64,000 nucleotides of DNA. It comes from Micromonospora sp. NBRC 110009 (GTDB lineage Bacteria > Actinomycetota > Actinomycetes > Mycobacteriales > Micromonosporaceae). Shown here piece by piece: positions 51,528 to 60,928 of the stretch (the first letter of the stretch is position 1; each line of letters starts with the position of its first letter). The position numbers and the translations under genes were made by a program. The notes below the pieces were generated by a model. That model made no database searches. It saw nothing but the letters and a program-made list of their open reading frames with translations, and was not told where the DNA came from. The stretch spans positions 1,674,001 to 1,738,000 of the forward strand of contig NZ_CP130427.1 of NCBI RefSeq assembly GCF_030518795.1. The letters run 5' to 3'.

Positions 51528-52799
51528 TCACCTCCTTCCGCGGGCGTCCGCCCGGCGCAGCACCATGGCGCTCTGGAAGCCGCCGAACCCGCTGCCGACC
51601 GTCAGCACGGCGTCCATGCGGTGCTCGCGGGCCTCGTTCGGGACGTAGTCGAGGTCGCACTCCGGGTCGGCGACCGCCAGGTTCGCGGTCGGCGGCACGA
51701 CCTGGTGGTGCAGCGCCAGCGCGGACGCCGCCACCTCCAGCGAGCCGATCGCGCCGAGCGAATGGCCGACCATCGACTTGATGGAGCTGACCGGCACCTC
51801 GTACGCGCGGTGGCCGAGGGTCCGCTTGAACGCCGCCGTCTCGTGCCGGTCGTTCTGCTTCGTGCCGGAGCCGTGGGCGTTGACGTAGTCCACGGCACCG
51901 GGATCCAGCCGGGCCCGGTCCAGCGAGACGCGGATCGCCTCCGCCATCTCCCGGCCGTCCGGCTTGAGACCGGTCATGTGGTGGGCGTTGCTGCGGTTGG
52001 CGAACCCGGCCACCTCGGCGTAGATGCGCGCCCCGCGCCGACGCGCGGCCGTCTCCTCCTCCACGACGAGCACGGCCGCGCCCTCGCCGAGCACGAAACC
52101 GTCCCGGCGCCCGTCGAAGGGACGCGACGCGTGCGCCGGGTCCTCGTTGTTGGGCGACGTGGCTCTGATCGCGTCGAAGCAGGCGGAGGTGATCGGCGAC
52201 AACGGCGCGTCGGTGGCGCCCGTGATCGCCACGTCCGCGACGCCCTCCTCGATGATCTGGACGGCGTGCCCGACCGCGTCCAGCCCGGAGGTGCACCCGG
52301 TCGACACGAGGGCCACCGGCCCCTCGGCGCCGACCTGCCAGGCCACCTCCGTGGCGAGCGTGCTGGGGACCATGTACCCGTACAGGTGCGGCACACCGTA
52401 GGTGTGGTCGACCAGCCAGCGCCGCCCGCCGTCGGAGAGAACCCGGTACTCGTCCTCGAGGCTCATCGTGCAGCCGACGGCGCTGCCGATGCTGACGGTG
52501 ATCCGTGCGGGATCGAGGCGATCGACGTCGATGCCGCTGTCGGCGACCGCCTCCCGCGTCGACACCACCGCGAACTGGGCGGCGCGGTCCATGCGGCGGA
52601 TCTCCTGCGCGCCCAGCCCGGCGGCCACCGGGTCAAAGTCGCATTCCGCCGCGATCCGCGACCGGAAGCCGGCCGGGTCGAAGAGGGTGATGGTGCGGGT
52701 GGCGGTGCGGCCCGCGGCCAGCAGGTCCCACAGCGCCTCACGACCGATGCCGCCGGGGGCGACGGCGCCGATCCCGGTGATCACGGCGCGCCGGTTCAC
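51528..52799 (-). CDS. Ketosynthase alpha of type II PKS
   Basis: A 423-residue KS with the complete Cys-His-His triad: Cys169 in [10 protein letters not shown], His309 in NAHGSGT and His346 in [12 protein letters not shown]. With the CLF and ACP downstream it forms the minimal PKS that condenses malonyl units into a poly-beta-ketone in the cytoplasm. The start is a GTG in a GTGA overlap with the cupin gene. The presence of a full cluster-encoded acetyl-CoA carboxylase supports malonyl-CoA as extender. Confidence 0.95.
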   Translation of the reverse strand: MNRRAVITGIGAVAPGGIGREALWDLLAAGRTATRTITLFDPAGFRSRIAAECDFDPVAAGLGAQEIRRMDRAAQFAVVSTREAVADSGIDVDRLDPARITVSIGSAVGCTMSLEDEYRVLSDGGRRWLVDHTYGVPHLYGYMVPSTLATEVAWQVGAEGPVALVSTGCTSGLDAVGHAVQIIEEGVADVAITGATDAPLSPITSACFDAIRATSPNNEDPAHASRPFDGRRDGFVLGEGAAVLVVEEETAARRRGARIYAEVAGFANRSNAHHMTGLKPDGREMAEAIRVSLDRARLDPGAVDYVNAHGSGTKQNDRHETAAFKRTLGHRAYEVPVSSIKSMVGHSLGAIGSLEVAASALALHHQVVPPTANLAVADPECDLDYVPNEAREHRMDAVLTVGSGFGGFQSAMVLRRADARGRR

Positions 52800-53224
52800 C
52801 GCCCACCGCCGACGTCCGGGTCGGCCGCGTCCGACGCGAGCGGGGCCTCGGTGTCGATGTGGCCCAGCTCCGGACGGGGCGCCAGGGGCGACAGGTGGAA
52901 CACCAGTCGTGCCCCGCTCGTGCCCACGTTGCCCAGCCGGTGCCGCACACCGATCGGGACCAGCAGCGAGTCACCCGGCTCGAGGGCGACCGGCGCGTCG
53001 TCCAGGGTGATCTCGAGCTCCCCCTCGATGACGTGCAGGAACTCCTCGGAGTAGGGGTGCTGGTGCTCGGTCACGTACTCGCCGGGGCGCAGGGTCAGCA
53101 CCCCGCCGAAGCCAGAGGTGCAGCCGACCGTGCGGGGGCTGAGCGTGACCCGGATGTCGCCGCCGCGCCGGACGTTGGCGTTGACCGCGGACGCGGCGAC
53201 CTTCAGCCGCGTGACCGTGGTCAT
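52796..53224 (-). CDS. Cupin-domain polyketide cyclase-like protein (TcmJ-type)
   Basis: A 142-residue single cupin. Cupin motif 1 is [20 protein letters not shown], carrying two His and a Glu, and motif 2 is [18 protein letters not shown], with His, so a metal site is intact. Cupins of this kind (TcmJ, WhiE-II) accompany the minimal PKS and TcmI-type cyclases and assist cyclisation. The ATG overlaps the cyclase stop. Operon position second. Confidence 0.85.
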   Translation of the reverse strand: MTTVTRLKVAASAVNANVRRGGDIRVTLSPRTVGCTSGFGGVLTLRPGEYVTEHQHPYSEEFLHVIEGELEITLDDAPVALEPGDSLLVPIGVRHRLGNVGTSGARLVFHLSPLAPRPELGHIDTEAPLASDAADPDVGGGR

Positions 53225-53592
53225 CGGACGTTCCGTCGGGCGGGCGCGGCCGGCGCGGCGAACCGGGGACCCGTCTCGGGGGTCCACGTGTAGAAGGCCT
53301 CCGCCATCGCGTCCCTCGGCTCGCGCCACTGCGGGTCGTACGGCGAGATGAACCGGCCCAGCTTGGTGTTGATGTCCTGGTAGAGCGGGTGACTGCGCGC
53401 CCGGTACAGGTTCGGGGCGATGTCCTCGTCCGCCTGGACCAGATGAAAGTAGAGGTCATGGAACGCGAAGAGGGTCCGCCGCGACACACCCACCATCGCC
53501 GGCAGGTCGGTGCGGTCGGACTCGGCGAAGACGTTCGCGACCCCCTCCGCGTCGGCGACATCCATCTTCGCCACGATCAACGTCTGGTGCAC
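53221..53592 (-). CDS. TcmI-family polyketide cyclase
   Basis: A 123-residue ferredoxin-like cyclase: VHQTLIVAKMDVADAEGVAN, followed by FAESDRTDLPAMVGVSRRTL and a conserved middle FAFHDLYFHLVQADEDI. It continues into KLGRFISPYDPQWREPRDAM. These segments are typical of TcmI/PdmK-type enzymes that close the later rings of tetracenomycin- and pentangular-type polyketides. The GTG at 53592 is fixed by GGAGGAA 3 bases upstream. It is the first gene of the 14-gene core operon. Confidence 0.87.
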   Translation of the reverse strand: MHQTLIVAKMDVADAEGVANVFAESDRTDLPAMVGVSRRTLFAFHDLYFHLVQADEDIAPNLYRARSHPLYQDINTKLGRFISPYDPQWREPRDAMAEAFYTWTPETGPRFAAPAAPARRNVR

Positions 53593-53747
53593 GGTTCCTC
53601 CCGGCTTCGTCGGTGTGACCACCGTCGTCGCCGGGTCTCGAATCGGTCTCGAACCCGTCTCGAAGGTGGGTGGACGCGCCGGGCGCCGGCACCCATGACA
53701 GTGGCCCACCTGCCCAGGGCGGGCGGGTGGGCCACGAGAGGGGGTGG

Positions 53748-55697
53748 TCAGGCCGAGTGCGCGCTCAGCGGCAGGATCGAGCGGCGGAAGTGCCACGCGG
53801 CGGAGGGCGGAAGCGTGGAGCCCGGCCGGTCCTCGTCGGTCTCGGCACCGATGATGGAACGCAGGGCGAGCGCGTTCAGGCGGGGGACCACGTACCGCGG
53901 CTCCGCGGGGCAGCGGGCCGAGGGCGGCCCTCCCAGCGGGTGCGGCGACGGCACCTCCTCCAGCAGGTGCATGTCGACGAGGTTCTCGATCAGCACCTCC
54001 GCGTCCTGGATGCGGGCGCCGAGCAGCGCCGCCAGCTCCCTCGCCCCAAACCGCTGCCAGTGCTCGGTGACGATGACCCGCAACGCCCGCCGGTACGGCT
54101 CCGGCAGGCTCCGGTATCCCACGTCGACCGTGCCGATCAGGTCACTCGGGCCGGCCGTCAGGTCGAGGAGCATCGACTCGTCGCGGCACACCCGGTCCAG
54201 CAGGCGCGAGGCCGGCCAGCCGGGACGGCTCGCGAGCCGCGCCGCCACGCCCCGCACGGCCAGCGGCAGCAGGCCGCACACGCGGATCAACGCCTTGACG
54301 GCCTCGCCCTCGTCCTCGACCCGCCATTCGCCGGCGATGTTGCCCAGCATCCTCAGCGCCTCGTCCATGGTCATGGTGGGCAGCGAGATGTGGTGCGCGC
54401 CGGGCAGCCCGTCGTGCCGGTAGCGGTTGGTGGAGATGACCGCGCACCCCGAGCCACCGGGCAGGAGCGGCCGGAGCCATTCCGCGCCGACGACGTCGTC
54501 GACGACCATCAGCACCCGGCGGTCCGCGGTCCAGGTGCGGAAGGTCCGGCTGAGCTCGTCGACGCTGGTCGGCAGGTCGTCCCGGGGCAGCCCGCAGGAG
54601 CGCAGGCTCGCGGTCAGCACCTCCTCCAGCCGTATGTCACCGGACGCGGAGCCGGACATGTCCACATAGAACTGGCCGTCCGGAAACCGGGACCGGGCCT
54701 GGTGGGCGGCCTGGAGCGCGAACGTGCTCTTGCCGATGCCCGGCGGCCCGTGCACCTCGATGACGGGGAACGCCGCGCCGGTGCGGGAACTCGCGCCGAG
54801 CAACTCGGCCACCTGTTTCAGGCACACGTCACGCCCGATGAAGTCGGGGATGCCCGGTGGAAGCTGGGCCGGCACCACCGACCGGTTGACCGAGGTGGTC
54901 ACGCGTGGCCGGGGTAGACCGGTGAGCTGGGGGTCGTCGGCGAGGATGGCCTGGTGCAGGCGCTGCACGGCGGCGGACGGCTCCAACCCGAGTTCGTCGA
55001 CGAGCTGCCGCCGGATCCTGCGGAAGACGTCGAGAGCCTCCGGCCGCCGTCCGCACCGGTGCAGGGCGAGCATGAGCTGACCGGCGAACCCTTCGTGGGT
55101 GGGATAGTCGTGCATCGCGCCGCCGAGCTCGTCGACCACCCCGTGGTGGTGACCGAGTTGCAGCAGGGCGCTGAAGCGGCGCTCCAGCGCGGCCTTGCGC
55201 CGCTCCTCGAGCTGCGTGGTCCACACCGAGAGCCGACGCCCCAGGGTGACGTCGACGAGCGCGGGTCCGCGCCACGTGGCAAGGGCCTCGCCGAGCGTCT
55301 GCGCGGCCTTCTCCAGCTCACCACCGTCCATCTCGGCGCGCCCCTGGGTGACCAGGCGATCGAACCGGTGCACGTCGACCACCTGCAGGTCGTCGAGCCG
55401 GAGTTCGTATCCGCCGACCCGGGTCATCAGGATCGGCTCCGCGGGCTGCGTCGGAGGGGGTTCGGTGCCCAGGTCGAGCCGGCGACGCAACTGGTAGATG
55501 TAGGTCTGCATGGTGGTCAGCGCGCTCGGCGGCGGTCGGTTCTCCCAGAGCTCCTCGAAGAGCTGATCGACGCTGACCAGCATGTTGGCGTTGAGTACGA
55601 GCGCAGCGAGCACCCGCCTGAGCTTGGGGGCCGACGGAGTGACGTCGACCCCGGACCGCCGCACGACCAACGGACCGAGCAGCTTGATCTTGATCAT
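53748..55697 (-). CDS. SARP-family pathway activator with BTAD and NB-ARC ATPase domains
   Basis: A 649-residue regulator. The N-terminal OmpR-type winged helix (1-100) contains SAPKLRRVLAALVLNANMLV and TMQTYIYQLRRRLD. The bacterial transcriptional activation domain follows (about 105-255). An NB-ARC-like ATPase comes next, with Walker A VHGPPGIGKST (315-325) and Walker B RVLMVVDDVVG. A helical C-terminal region completes the protein. This is the large SARP type (AfsR-like without TPR extension). It lies directly upstream of the core operon in the same direction and is the likely activator of the cluster. Confidence 0.9.
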   Translation of the reverse strand: MIKIKLLGPLVVRRSGVDVTPSAPKLRRVLAALVLNANMLVSVDQLFEELWENRPPPSALTTMQTYIYQLRRRLDLGTEPPPTQPAEPILMTRVGGYELRLDDLQVVDVHRFDRLVTQGRAEMDGGELEKAAQTLGEALATWRGPALVDVTLGRRLSVWTTQLEERRKAALERRFSALLQLGHHHGVVDELGGAMHDYPTHEGFAGQLMLALHRCGRRPEALDVFRRIRRQLVDELGLEPSAAVQRLHQAILADDPQLTGLPRPRVTTSVNRSVVPAQLPPGIPDFIGRDVCLKQVAELLGASSRTGAAFPVIEVHGPPGIGKSTFALQAAHQARSRFPDGQFYVDMSGSASGDIRLEEVLTASLRSCGLPRDDLPTSVDELSRTFRTWTADRRVLMVVDDVVGAEWLRPLLPGGSGCAVISTNRYRHDGLPGAHHISLPTMTMDEALRMLGNIAGEWRVEDEGEAVKALIRVCGLLPLAVRGVAARLASRPGWPASRLLDRVCRDESMLLDLTAGPSDLIGTVDVGYRSLPEPYRRALRVIVTEHWQRFGARELAALLGARIQDAEVLIENLVDMHLLEEVPSPHPLGGPPSARCPAEPRYVVPRLNALALRSIIGAETDEDRPGSTLPPSAAWHFRRSILPLSAHSA

Positions 55698-56497
55698 GCA
55701 CGCTCCCCCGATTCCCGCATGTCACTCGCTTGTTCCGCCGAACAACATCTCCACGGCAAGCTTTATCAATCACCGAAATCGGCGCCGCTCGCCACATTAG
55801 CCGGGCCTGGAGCGTCGCGACAAGCCCTGGAACGTTGCTCGAATACCACTCGAGAGGGCACACGGACGACCGCTTGCGAAAGCCACCGGCAAAGCCGGAT
55901 GATGGCACCGGGAAAAGCGCCGGATCATGCCACTCACCTCGGGGAACATCGACCGGGCGACGGCGTCCGAGGTGCCACGGCAGGTGCTTCCCAGCCGCCG
56001 GCCCAGCGGTAATCGTGACGAACCCGCCTGGCGGGCTACCTCGCCGGGACGCCCCGGCAAATTCATTCGAATCAATTCAAGCCGCGCGACGGCGTTTGGG
56101 GACGAACCACGAAAACGGTTCGCGACCTCCGTCGCCACAAGCTGCGCCCCGATTGGTAAATCGTCCTCCCGCCAATCGGGCCGGGGTGGAAAACAATTGC
56201 CGGCCCACCCGACGGGCGAGGACCGACCGCAAAGGAAGACGGGTCGGGAATTCAATACGCCGACCGGCGGCCGTCGTTTCTCCGCTGGCTCGGCCACGCT
56301 TCCGGCAGGGGTCCGGCCGGCCGGCCACCACGCGCCCACGCTGATCAGGCCAAACATCATCATGAGCAGAGACGCGGAAATCTAACGCATCGTGTGCTGT
56401 GCGGCACTCTCGGTCAGCAGAGGCCCTACGGAATGCAACTCGCGAATGACGGCGAGGCACGAGCGCCTCATGTTCTGAGTGCGGACAGGCCCGCCCC
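55698..56497. other. Large intergenic region (about 800 bp) upstream of the SARP gene
   Basis: Base composition is lower in GC than in the neighbouring genes and third-position bias is lost, so open frames here are unlikely to be genes. It must contain the SARP promoter. AT-richer blocks occur at 55735-55790 and 56055-56170. I see no IS ends or tRNA. This stretch separates the cluster proper from the mobile-element remnant to the right. Confidence 0.5.
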
Positions 56498-56790
56498 GTG
56501 GAGTCCCACGACTTTGACCCCACCCCCCTTTATGCGGTTCCCGGTGAGCGGTTCCTCGGCCCGTACCGGCCGCAGGCGGTGGGGTCCTTCGCATTGGTCG
56601 GCGGCGCGGTGAGGCTGCGACGGAGACGGCCCGGCACCCCTGGGCCACCCAGACGGCCCGGCCGACGCCCGGCGACCGCCCGCCCAGCGCCCCGGTCGGG
56701 AAGGGGTCGAGGATGCCGTCACCGATCTGGTCGACGATCGTGTCCGGATGATGAGGGATCAGCCGTCCGTCGGGATCGCCGCGAGCGTGA

Positions 56791-57706
56791 GGACCTGGTG
56801 GGCGACGCTGCCCGGGCGGGCACGGACGCGCGTCTGGACATCAGGGTGGCGAAGTCCTCGCCGTGCTCGGGAAAGAGCGCGAGCACTACGTGCTGTCCAC
56901 CCGACCAGGTCGCGGCGGCCCTGTCCACCTCGCTTCGCGCAGCCCGGCTGCGCCTCGCCCAGCTGCACCAGGTGGAGGCGGTCAGCCGGTTCGTCGACAT
57001 CACCACCGGCAGCGGCCAGTACCTCTACACCCTCGGCCCGCTCGGCGCCGTGGTCCACCCCACCCAGTTCAACGACCCGAACCAGGCTGACGCCCGCGCC
57101 CCCCGGACCAGCATCGACCGCACCGAACGCATCATCGGCAGCCGCCGCCTGGCCCACCTGCTCGGCACCAACCAGCTGTTCATCGACCTCATCGGCTACG
57201 CCCGCACCCACGAGCACGCCCGGCTGGCGCGCTGGTGGTCCGAACAGCACACCACTGCCGCCTTCGCCGCCGCCTCCTACGCCGCCGGCAGCGGAACCGG
57301 TGTCCAGCCCGACGGGCACGGCATCTGGCACGCAGGCGGGCGCACCGTCGGGTTCTTCCTCGAACACGACAACGGCACCGAACCCCTCGCCACCGTGCTA
57401 CGCAAGCTGCGCGGCTACGAGCAGCTCGCCACCTACGGGCCGCGGTACCCGGTGCTGCTGCGCGTCCCCGACCGCCGCCGCGAACAACACCTCCTCGACG
57501 CCCTCGCCGGAGCGCCCACCGCCATGCCCGTCGCCACCGGCCTCCACGACGAACACCCCGCCGGCCCCGCCTGGACCCTCACCACCGACCCCGGCCAGCG
57601 CCGCTGGCTACACGAACTGCCCTCCGACCACGGCCCGGACAACCCGGCCACCAACCCGCACCGCTTCCCCGACACCGACCCCAGCGGCCCCGACCCGCAG
57701 CCCTGA
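56791..57706 (+). pseudogene. Replication-relaxation family protein, frameshifted and N-terminally degraded
   Basis: From about 56907 to the stop at 57704-57706 the frame encodes a typical replication-relaxation protein: DQVAAALSTSLRAARLRLAQ, then TTGSGQYLYTLGPLGAVVHP and FLEHDNGTEPLATVLRKLRG. The preceding residues KEREHYVLST lie in a different frame. One extra C near 56906 (TCCACCCGACCAG) separates STDQ, so the winged-helix domain is split. Further upstream the N-terminus is not recognisable. Such genes belong to actinobacterial integrative and plasmid-like elements. This is a decayed remnant. Confidence 0.65.
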
Positions 57707-58383
57707 CACCCACCCCCGCCGAAAGGGAGGCAGGCTGCCCACCGCTTGTGGGCGGCTGTGAGACCGGTCAGATCTCACAGTCCCACCGCCCCTCACCCGC
57801 GGAACCGAGCGGTCGTCTGACAGTGCAGGTCAGCCGCACTACTGACGATCATGACGGCGGCCGGCGCTGACAGATCCGGCCGCTACCTTCATCGGCACCA
57901 CCTTCACCCACATATCGCTCCACCCGGTCCGGTCCCACCTCGGGAACCACCGCCGCGCCCCACGGTGCGCTCCGCCCACCCGCCTTCTCGGCCGGTCGGC
58001 GCCCGCGCCACGCGGCGACCCCCCAGGTCGCACCGCACCACCAGCACCACCCCGCTGCACCCACTGTTCGCCCCGTGAGCCGACCCATGCACCCGGTGGG
58101 CCGGCCGCTTCCGCGCGCCCCCAGCGCGCCCCAACCGAAGGAGGAACCCAATAAGCTCGAAGGAGACCGCACGTGGGATGAGATCGGGTGCCATGAGTCG
58201 GCGCAGCACTGCGCATACCTCTGGCACGGCGAGCCATGCGAAAAGCGACTCCGAGCAGGATCTACGCACCTCTGCTGATCTTCAGCAGGCGATCACATCG
58301 ACCCGCGCATGCGACTACGGCAGGAGATCCGAGAAGAGAGAAACCGCAGGTCATCCGCCTGCGAGGACGCACGGAGCGTCGGG
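57707..58383. other. Intergenic region (677 bp) between the element remnant and the right tRNA repeat
   Basis: No convincing gene is present. A hairpin at 57756-57780 (CTGTGAGA / TCTCACAG) follows the replication-relaxation gene and may terminate it. The rest is GC-rich without codon periodicity that I can recognise. Confidence 0.5.
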
Positions 58384-58427
58384 TTAGGAAACCGTTGCTC
58401 TATCCCCTGAACTACGAGGGCGCGAGG
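58384..58427 (-). repeat. Right copy of tRNA-derived direct repeat (truncated tRNA-Arg(CCT) 5' half)
   Basis: It is identical to 10381-10424 except for one base and in the same orientation. It encodes only the acceptor 5' strand, the D-arm and the anticodon-arm 5' strand and loop. After the CCTAA of the loop the 3' stem is not complementary and no T-arm follows, so it is not a working tRNA. It is best read as an attachment-site scar or partial duplication. Confidence 0.72.
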
Positions 58428-58634
58428 CCATAGCCTACCTGGCAGCGAATGCCGACGAGCGCTCAGGAGTTCCCGTGGGCCCACCGGCATTGGCGGCGCA
58501 CGGCACGGGCCGCCTCGGGCAGCGAGGTGGCGGGCCAGCCGCCTCGGCTGCCGCAGCATCGGGTGCCCCGCCTACCGCAACCAGGACGGGCGGGAGCACC
58601 CGCTCGGCGCTCCCGCCCGGCGGCGTACCCGCCG

Positions 58635-59498
58635 CTACGCGGGGACGACGGCGAGTCGAGGGCCGGCGGGCGGCGTGCCGGCCAGGGCCAGCAGGGTCTG
58701 CCCGGTGGCGTCGTCGACGACGGCGACGCGGACGGCCTCCGGGTCGTGGTCGGCGAGCGGCGCGGCGAACACCGCGGTCACCGGGCGGCCCTGGTAGAGC
58801 CCGGCGTGCCCGACGAACCGCCAGTCGCCGTCGTCCCAGTGCTCCCGCACGTCGGAGCGGAGCAGCGGCGCGACCCGGCGGTAGGGGTCGCTGAGCTGGA
58901 CCTGGTGCACGGTGGCGAGCAGGGGCACGCCCGAGCCGCCGCGCAGCGGGTTGGTCAGCCGGGCGCGCAGCCGGCGCAGCGGCAGCAGCCACGCCGCGTC
59001 CAGTTCCGGTGAGAGCGCCGCCACCGCCGCCACCTCGGCGAGCAGCATGGCGCCGCCGGCCAGCGGCCGGGTGGCGAGGGCGGTCGGCCAGCCGGCGGGG
59101 AACAGCCCGGCCAGCCCGGCGGCCACCACCAGCAGCGCGGCGCGGGCCAGGCTGCGGCCGGAGACCGGGGTCGGCCGGGCGCTCAGGCAGCCGCAGGAGG
59201 AGGCCGGTGCGGCCCGCCGGGCGTACGCGAGGTAGGCCAGGAAGCCGGTGGCCAGCACGGTCGCGGCAGCCGCCTCCAGCCGCGCGGCGGGTGGCAGCAG
59301 GAGCAGCGCGCCGAGCGTGAGTTCCACGCCGCCGAGCAGCCGGTACGCGGGCAGCGCCCGGTGCTGCCCGACCAGCCGGACGAGTGCCGACCGGTGGGCG
59401 GCCGCCGCCGCCTGGCGGCTGAACAGCTTGACGCGCGCGGACCAGATCAGCACCGCACCGACGACCAGCGGTTGCAGCGCCGCGATCATTTCGATCAT
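58635..59498 (-). CDS. MauE/DoxX-like membrane protein with C-terminal extension
   Basis: The protein has 287 residues. The N-terminal part has four or more hydrophobic helices in the MauE pattern (LLGGVELTLGALLLLPPAAR) and the MauE-typical ASSCGCLSARPTPVS loop with a CxC pair. The C-terminal 110 residues are soluble and unrecognised. I chose the ATG at 59498 because GGGAGA lies just upstream, inside a longer frame. MauE is needed for disulfide formation or maturation of the Cys-rich light chain of methylamine dehydrogenase. Here the next genes upstream in the same direction encode a Tat protein and a Cys-rich protein. Confidence 0.75.
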   Translation of the reverse strand: MIEMIAALQPLVVGAVLIWSARVKLFSRQAAAAAHRSALVRLVGQHRALPAYRLLGGVELTLGALLLLPPAARLEAAAATVLATGFLAYLAYARRAAPASSCGCLSARPTPVSGRSLARAALLVVAAGLAGLFPAGWPTALATRPLAGGAMLLAEVAAVAALSPELDAAWLLPLRRLRARLTNPLRGGSGVPLLATVHQVQLSDPYRRVAPLLRSDVREHWDDGDWRFVGHAGLYQGRPVTAVFAAPLADHDPEAVRVAVVDDATGQTLLALAGTPPAGPRLAVVPA

Positions 59499-59575
59499 GG
59501 GTTCTCCCATCGGATGGGCCGAGGGGTGGCGCCCGGGCGGTGGGTCAGCTCCGCGTACCGCCCGGGCGTCCCCGA

Positions 59576-60172
59576 TCAGGCGGCGGCGTAGACGGTGGCG
59601 ATGTCGATCTCGTTGGTGTCCGGGTGCCAGGCGCCGAGCACCTGGACGTGCCGGCCGACCCGGAGCAGGGACATGTCGCTGACCGCCGGGGTGCCGTTGT
59701 AGATCGCGGCGGAGCGGCCCGGTACGACGTGCGCCACGATCCGCTGGCCCTTGTGGTCGAGGTGCAGCACGTTGCGGCCGACCGCGGCGATGTGCCCGTG
59801 CAGGTTGACGATGTTGACCCAGACGGCGTCCGCGGCGAGCGTGCCGTCCGGCAGCCGGACGCCCCGGGCGTAGAGCCCGTCGCCGACCGCCACCCGGTCG
59901 AAGGTGGTCGGGTGCAGTTTCCAGATGCTCGTGCCGTCGGTGATCCGGATGGCGTGGAGCACCGCGTCCGAACCGCTGACCAGCAGCATGTTGCCGAAGA
60001 TCTTGCTGATCCGGCCTTCGGCGAAGTTCGGGTCCGGTGCGCCGGGCTCGACGGTCGCCGCCTGGGCGGCGAAGGCCGCCTCCGGGGCGAGCGAGCCGAG
60101 TCCGGTGGCGCCGACCACACCGCCGAGCGCGGCGGTGGCCAGCAGCCGGCGACGGTCCAGGGTCTGGTGCAT
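59576..60172 (-). CDS. Tat-exported beta-rich protein
   Basis: A 198-residue protein with a twin-arginine signal (DRRRLLATAALGGVVGATGL and an AFA cleavage site). The mature part is predicted beta-barrel or OB-like with repeated short strands (GRISKIFGNMLLVSGSD, DRVAVGDGLYARGVRLPDG), similar to DUF5666-like modules. It sits between the Cys-rich gene (15 bases upstream) and the MauE-like gene, so the three form an operon. Function unknown; a secreted partner or carrier of the Cys-rich protein is inferred. Confidence 0.7.
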   Translation of the reverse strand: MHQTLDRRRLLATAALGGVVGATGLGSLAPEAAFAAQAATVEPGAPDPNFAEGRISKIFGNMLLVSGSDAVLHAIRITDGTSIWKLHPTTFDRVAVGDGLYARGVRLPDGTLAADAVWVNIVNLHGHIAAVGRNVLHLDHKGQRIVAHVVPGRSAAIYNGTPAVSDMSLLRVGRHVQVLGAWHPDTNEIDIATVYAAA

Positions 60173-60187
60173 GGGTAACCCTCCCGT

Positions 60188-60598
60188 TCAGACGGTGTCG
60201 ACCGAGCAGGGCCGCAGCCCGTTGGAGAGACTGGCGATGGCGCTGAACGCCGCGGGCGTCAGATCGATGATCCGGTTGCTACCGCAGGCGGAGCCGCAGC
60301 AGGTGCGCTCGCCGCAGAACAGGTCGGTCTGCGGCCCGCAGTCGGCGATGGTGGTGCCGACCCGGGAACCGTTGCACAGGTTGGTGGTGTAGTGCCGGAA
60401 GCCGCAGCCGCGCCGGCTCATCGAAATGCCACAGGTGTCGGGGTGCGTGATGGCCAGGCACGCGTCTGAGGTGTTCGGCCAGGCGTGCTGGTAGTTGCCC
60501 GACTTGCAGGTGCCACAGGCGCCGCCGCCGGCAGTGCCGCAGGGCCCCCAGGCGCTGCCGCAGCAGAACCACGACATCTCGCCTCGCAGAGCTGCCAT
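60188..60598 (-). CDS. Small cysteine-rich protein (15 Cys), methylamine-dehydrogenase-light-chain-like context
   Basis: A 136-residue protein with 15 Cys, including CC pairs in SWFCCGSAWGPCG and RTCCGSACG, plus three Trp. It has no signal peptide of its own. I chose the ATG at 60598 because GGGAGGAGG lies directly upstream. Together with the Tat protein and the MauE-like gene it recalls the methylamine dehydrogenase light chain, which also has many disulfides, needs MauE and is carried out by Tat. Length and Cys count match loosely, but I cannot show homology. A disulfide-rich secreted peptide or enzyme subunit is the general reading. Confidence 0.65.
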   Translation of the reverse strand: MAALRGEMSWFCCGSAWGPCGTAGGGACGTCKSGNYQHAWPNTSDACLAITHPDTCGISMSRRGCGFRHYTTNLCNGSRVGTTIADCGPQTDLFCGERTCCGSACGSNRIIDLTPAAFSAIASLSNGLRPCSVDTV

Positions 60599-60928
60599 GG
60601 GTGCCTCCTCCCGTAGGTATGGATTGACAGAGATGGACATCTATATTGATGGCAATTGTTGTGTCAAAAATCACCTACGTCAATGTCCGTGGAAAAGATT
60701 TCCTACGTATGCGGCCACCGCCCGGGCGGAGGGTCGAGCTACCGACCGCCGGTGGGCTACCGTCGGCTCGTGATCCCGGTGGAGGCCGTCGCGGCCGCGT
60801 ACGCCCAGTGGATCCCGCCTGCCCTGCCGCTCTACGGCAACGACCACGAGCGGGCCGACTTCGCTCCCTGAGCCGCTCCCGGCACCCGACGCATCCGTCC
60901 TGCCACGTCGCACCGGGAGCGATGCCTC
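60599..60928. other. Divergent promoter region with a possible 33-codon ORF
   Basis: It lies between the Cys-rich operon (-) and the MFS gene (+). The part next to 60600-60710 is AT-rich (TATATTGATGGCAATTG) and probably carries promoters. A GTG at 60770 opens a short frame to 60871 (IPVEAVAAAYAQWIPPALPL, then YGNDHERADF), ending 57 bases before the MFS start. It might be a leader peptide, but support is weak. Confidence 0.4.

Noticed and set aside
11669..55697. Deoxysugar, glycosyltransferase or halogenase genes that would make this a simocyclinone-, novobiocin- or xantholipin-type cluster
   Set aside because: None was found. The four FAD enzymes show hydroxylase motifs, with no WxWxIP halogenase signature, and no nucleotidyltransferase or dehydratase for sugars is present.
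55698..56497. Overlapping open frames of 150-200 codons on both strands
   Set aside because: They have no ribosome sites, no third-position GC bias and no similarity to any family I know.
58384..58427. A second functional tRNA-Arg
   Set aside because: The anticodon stem cannot close and no variable loop, T-arm or 3' acceptor strand follows, so it is only a half gene.
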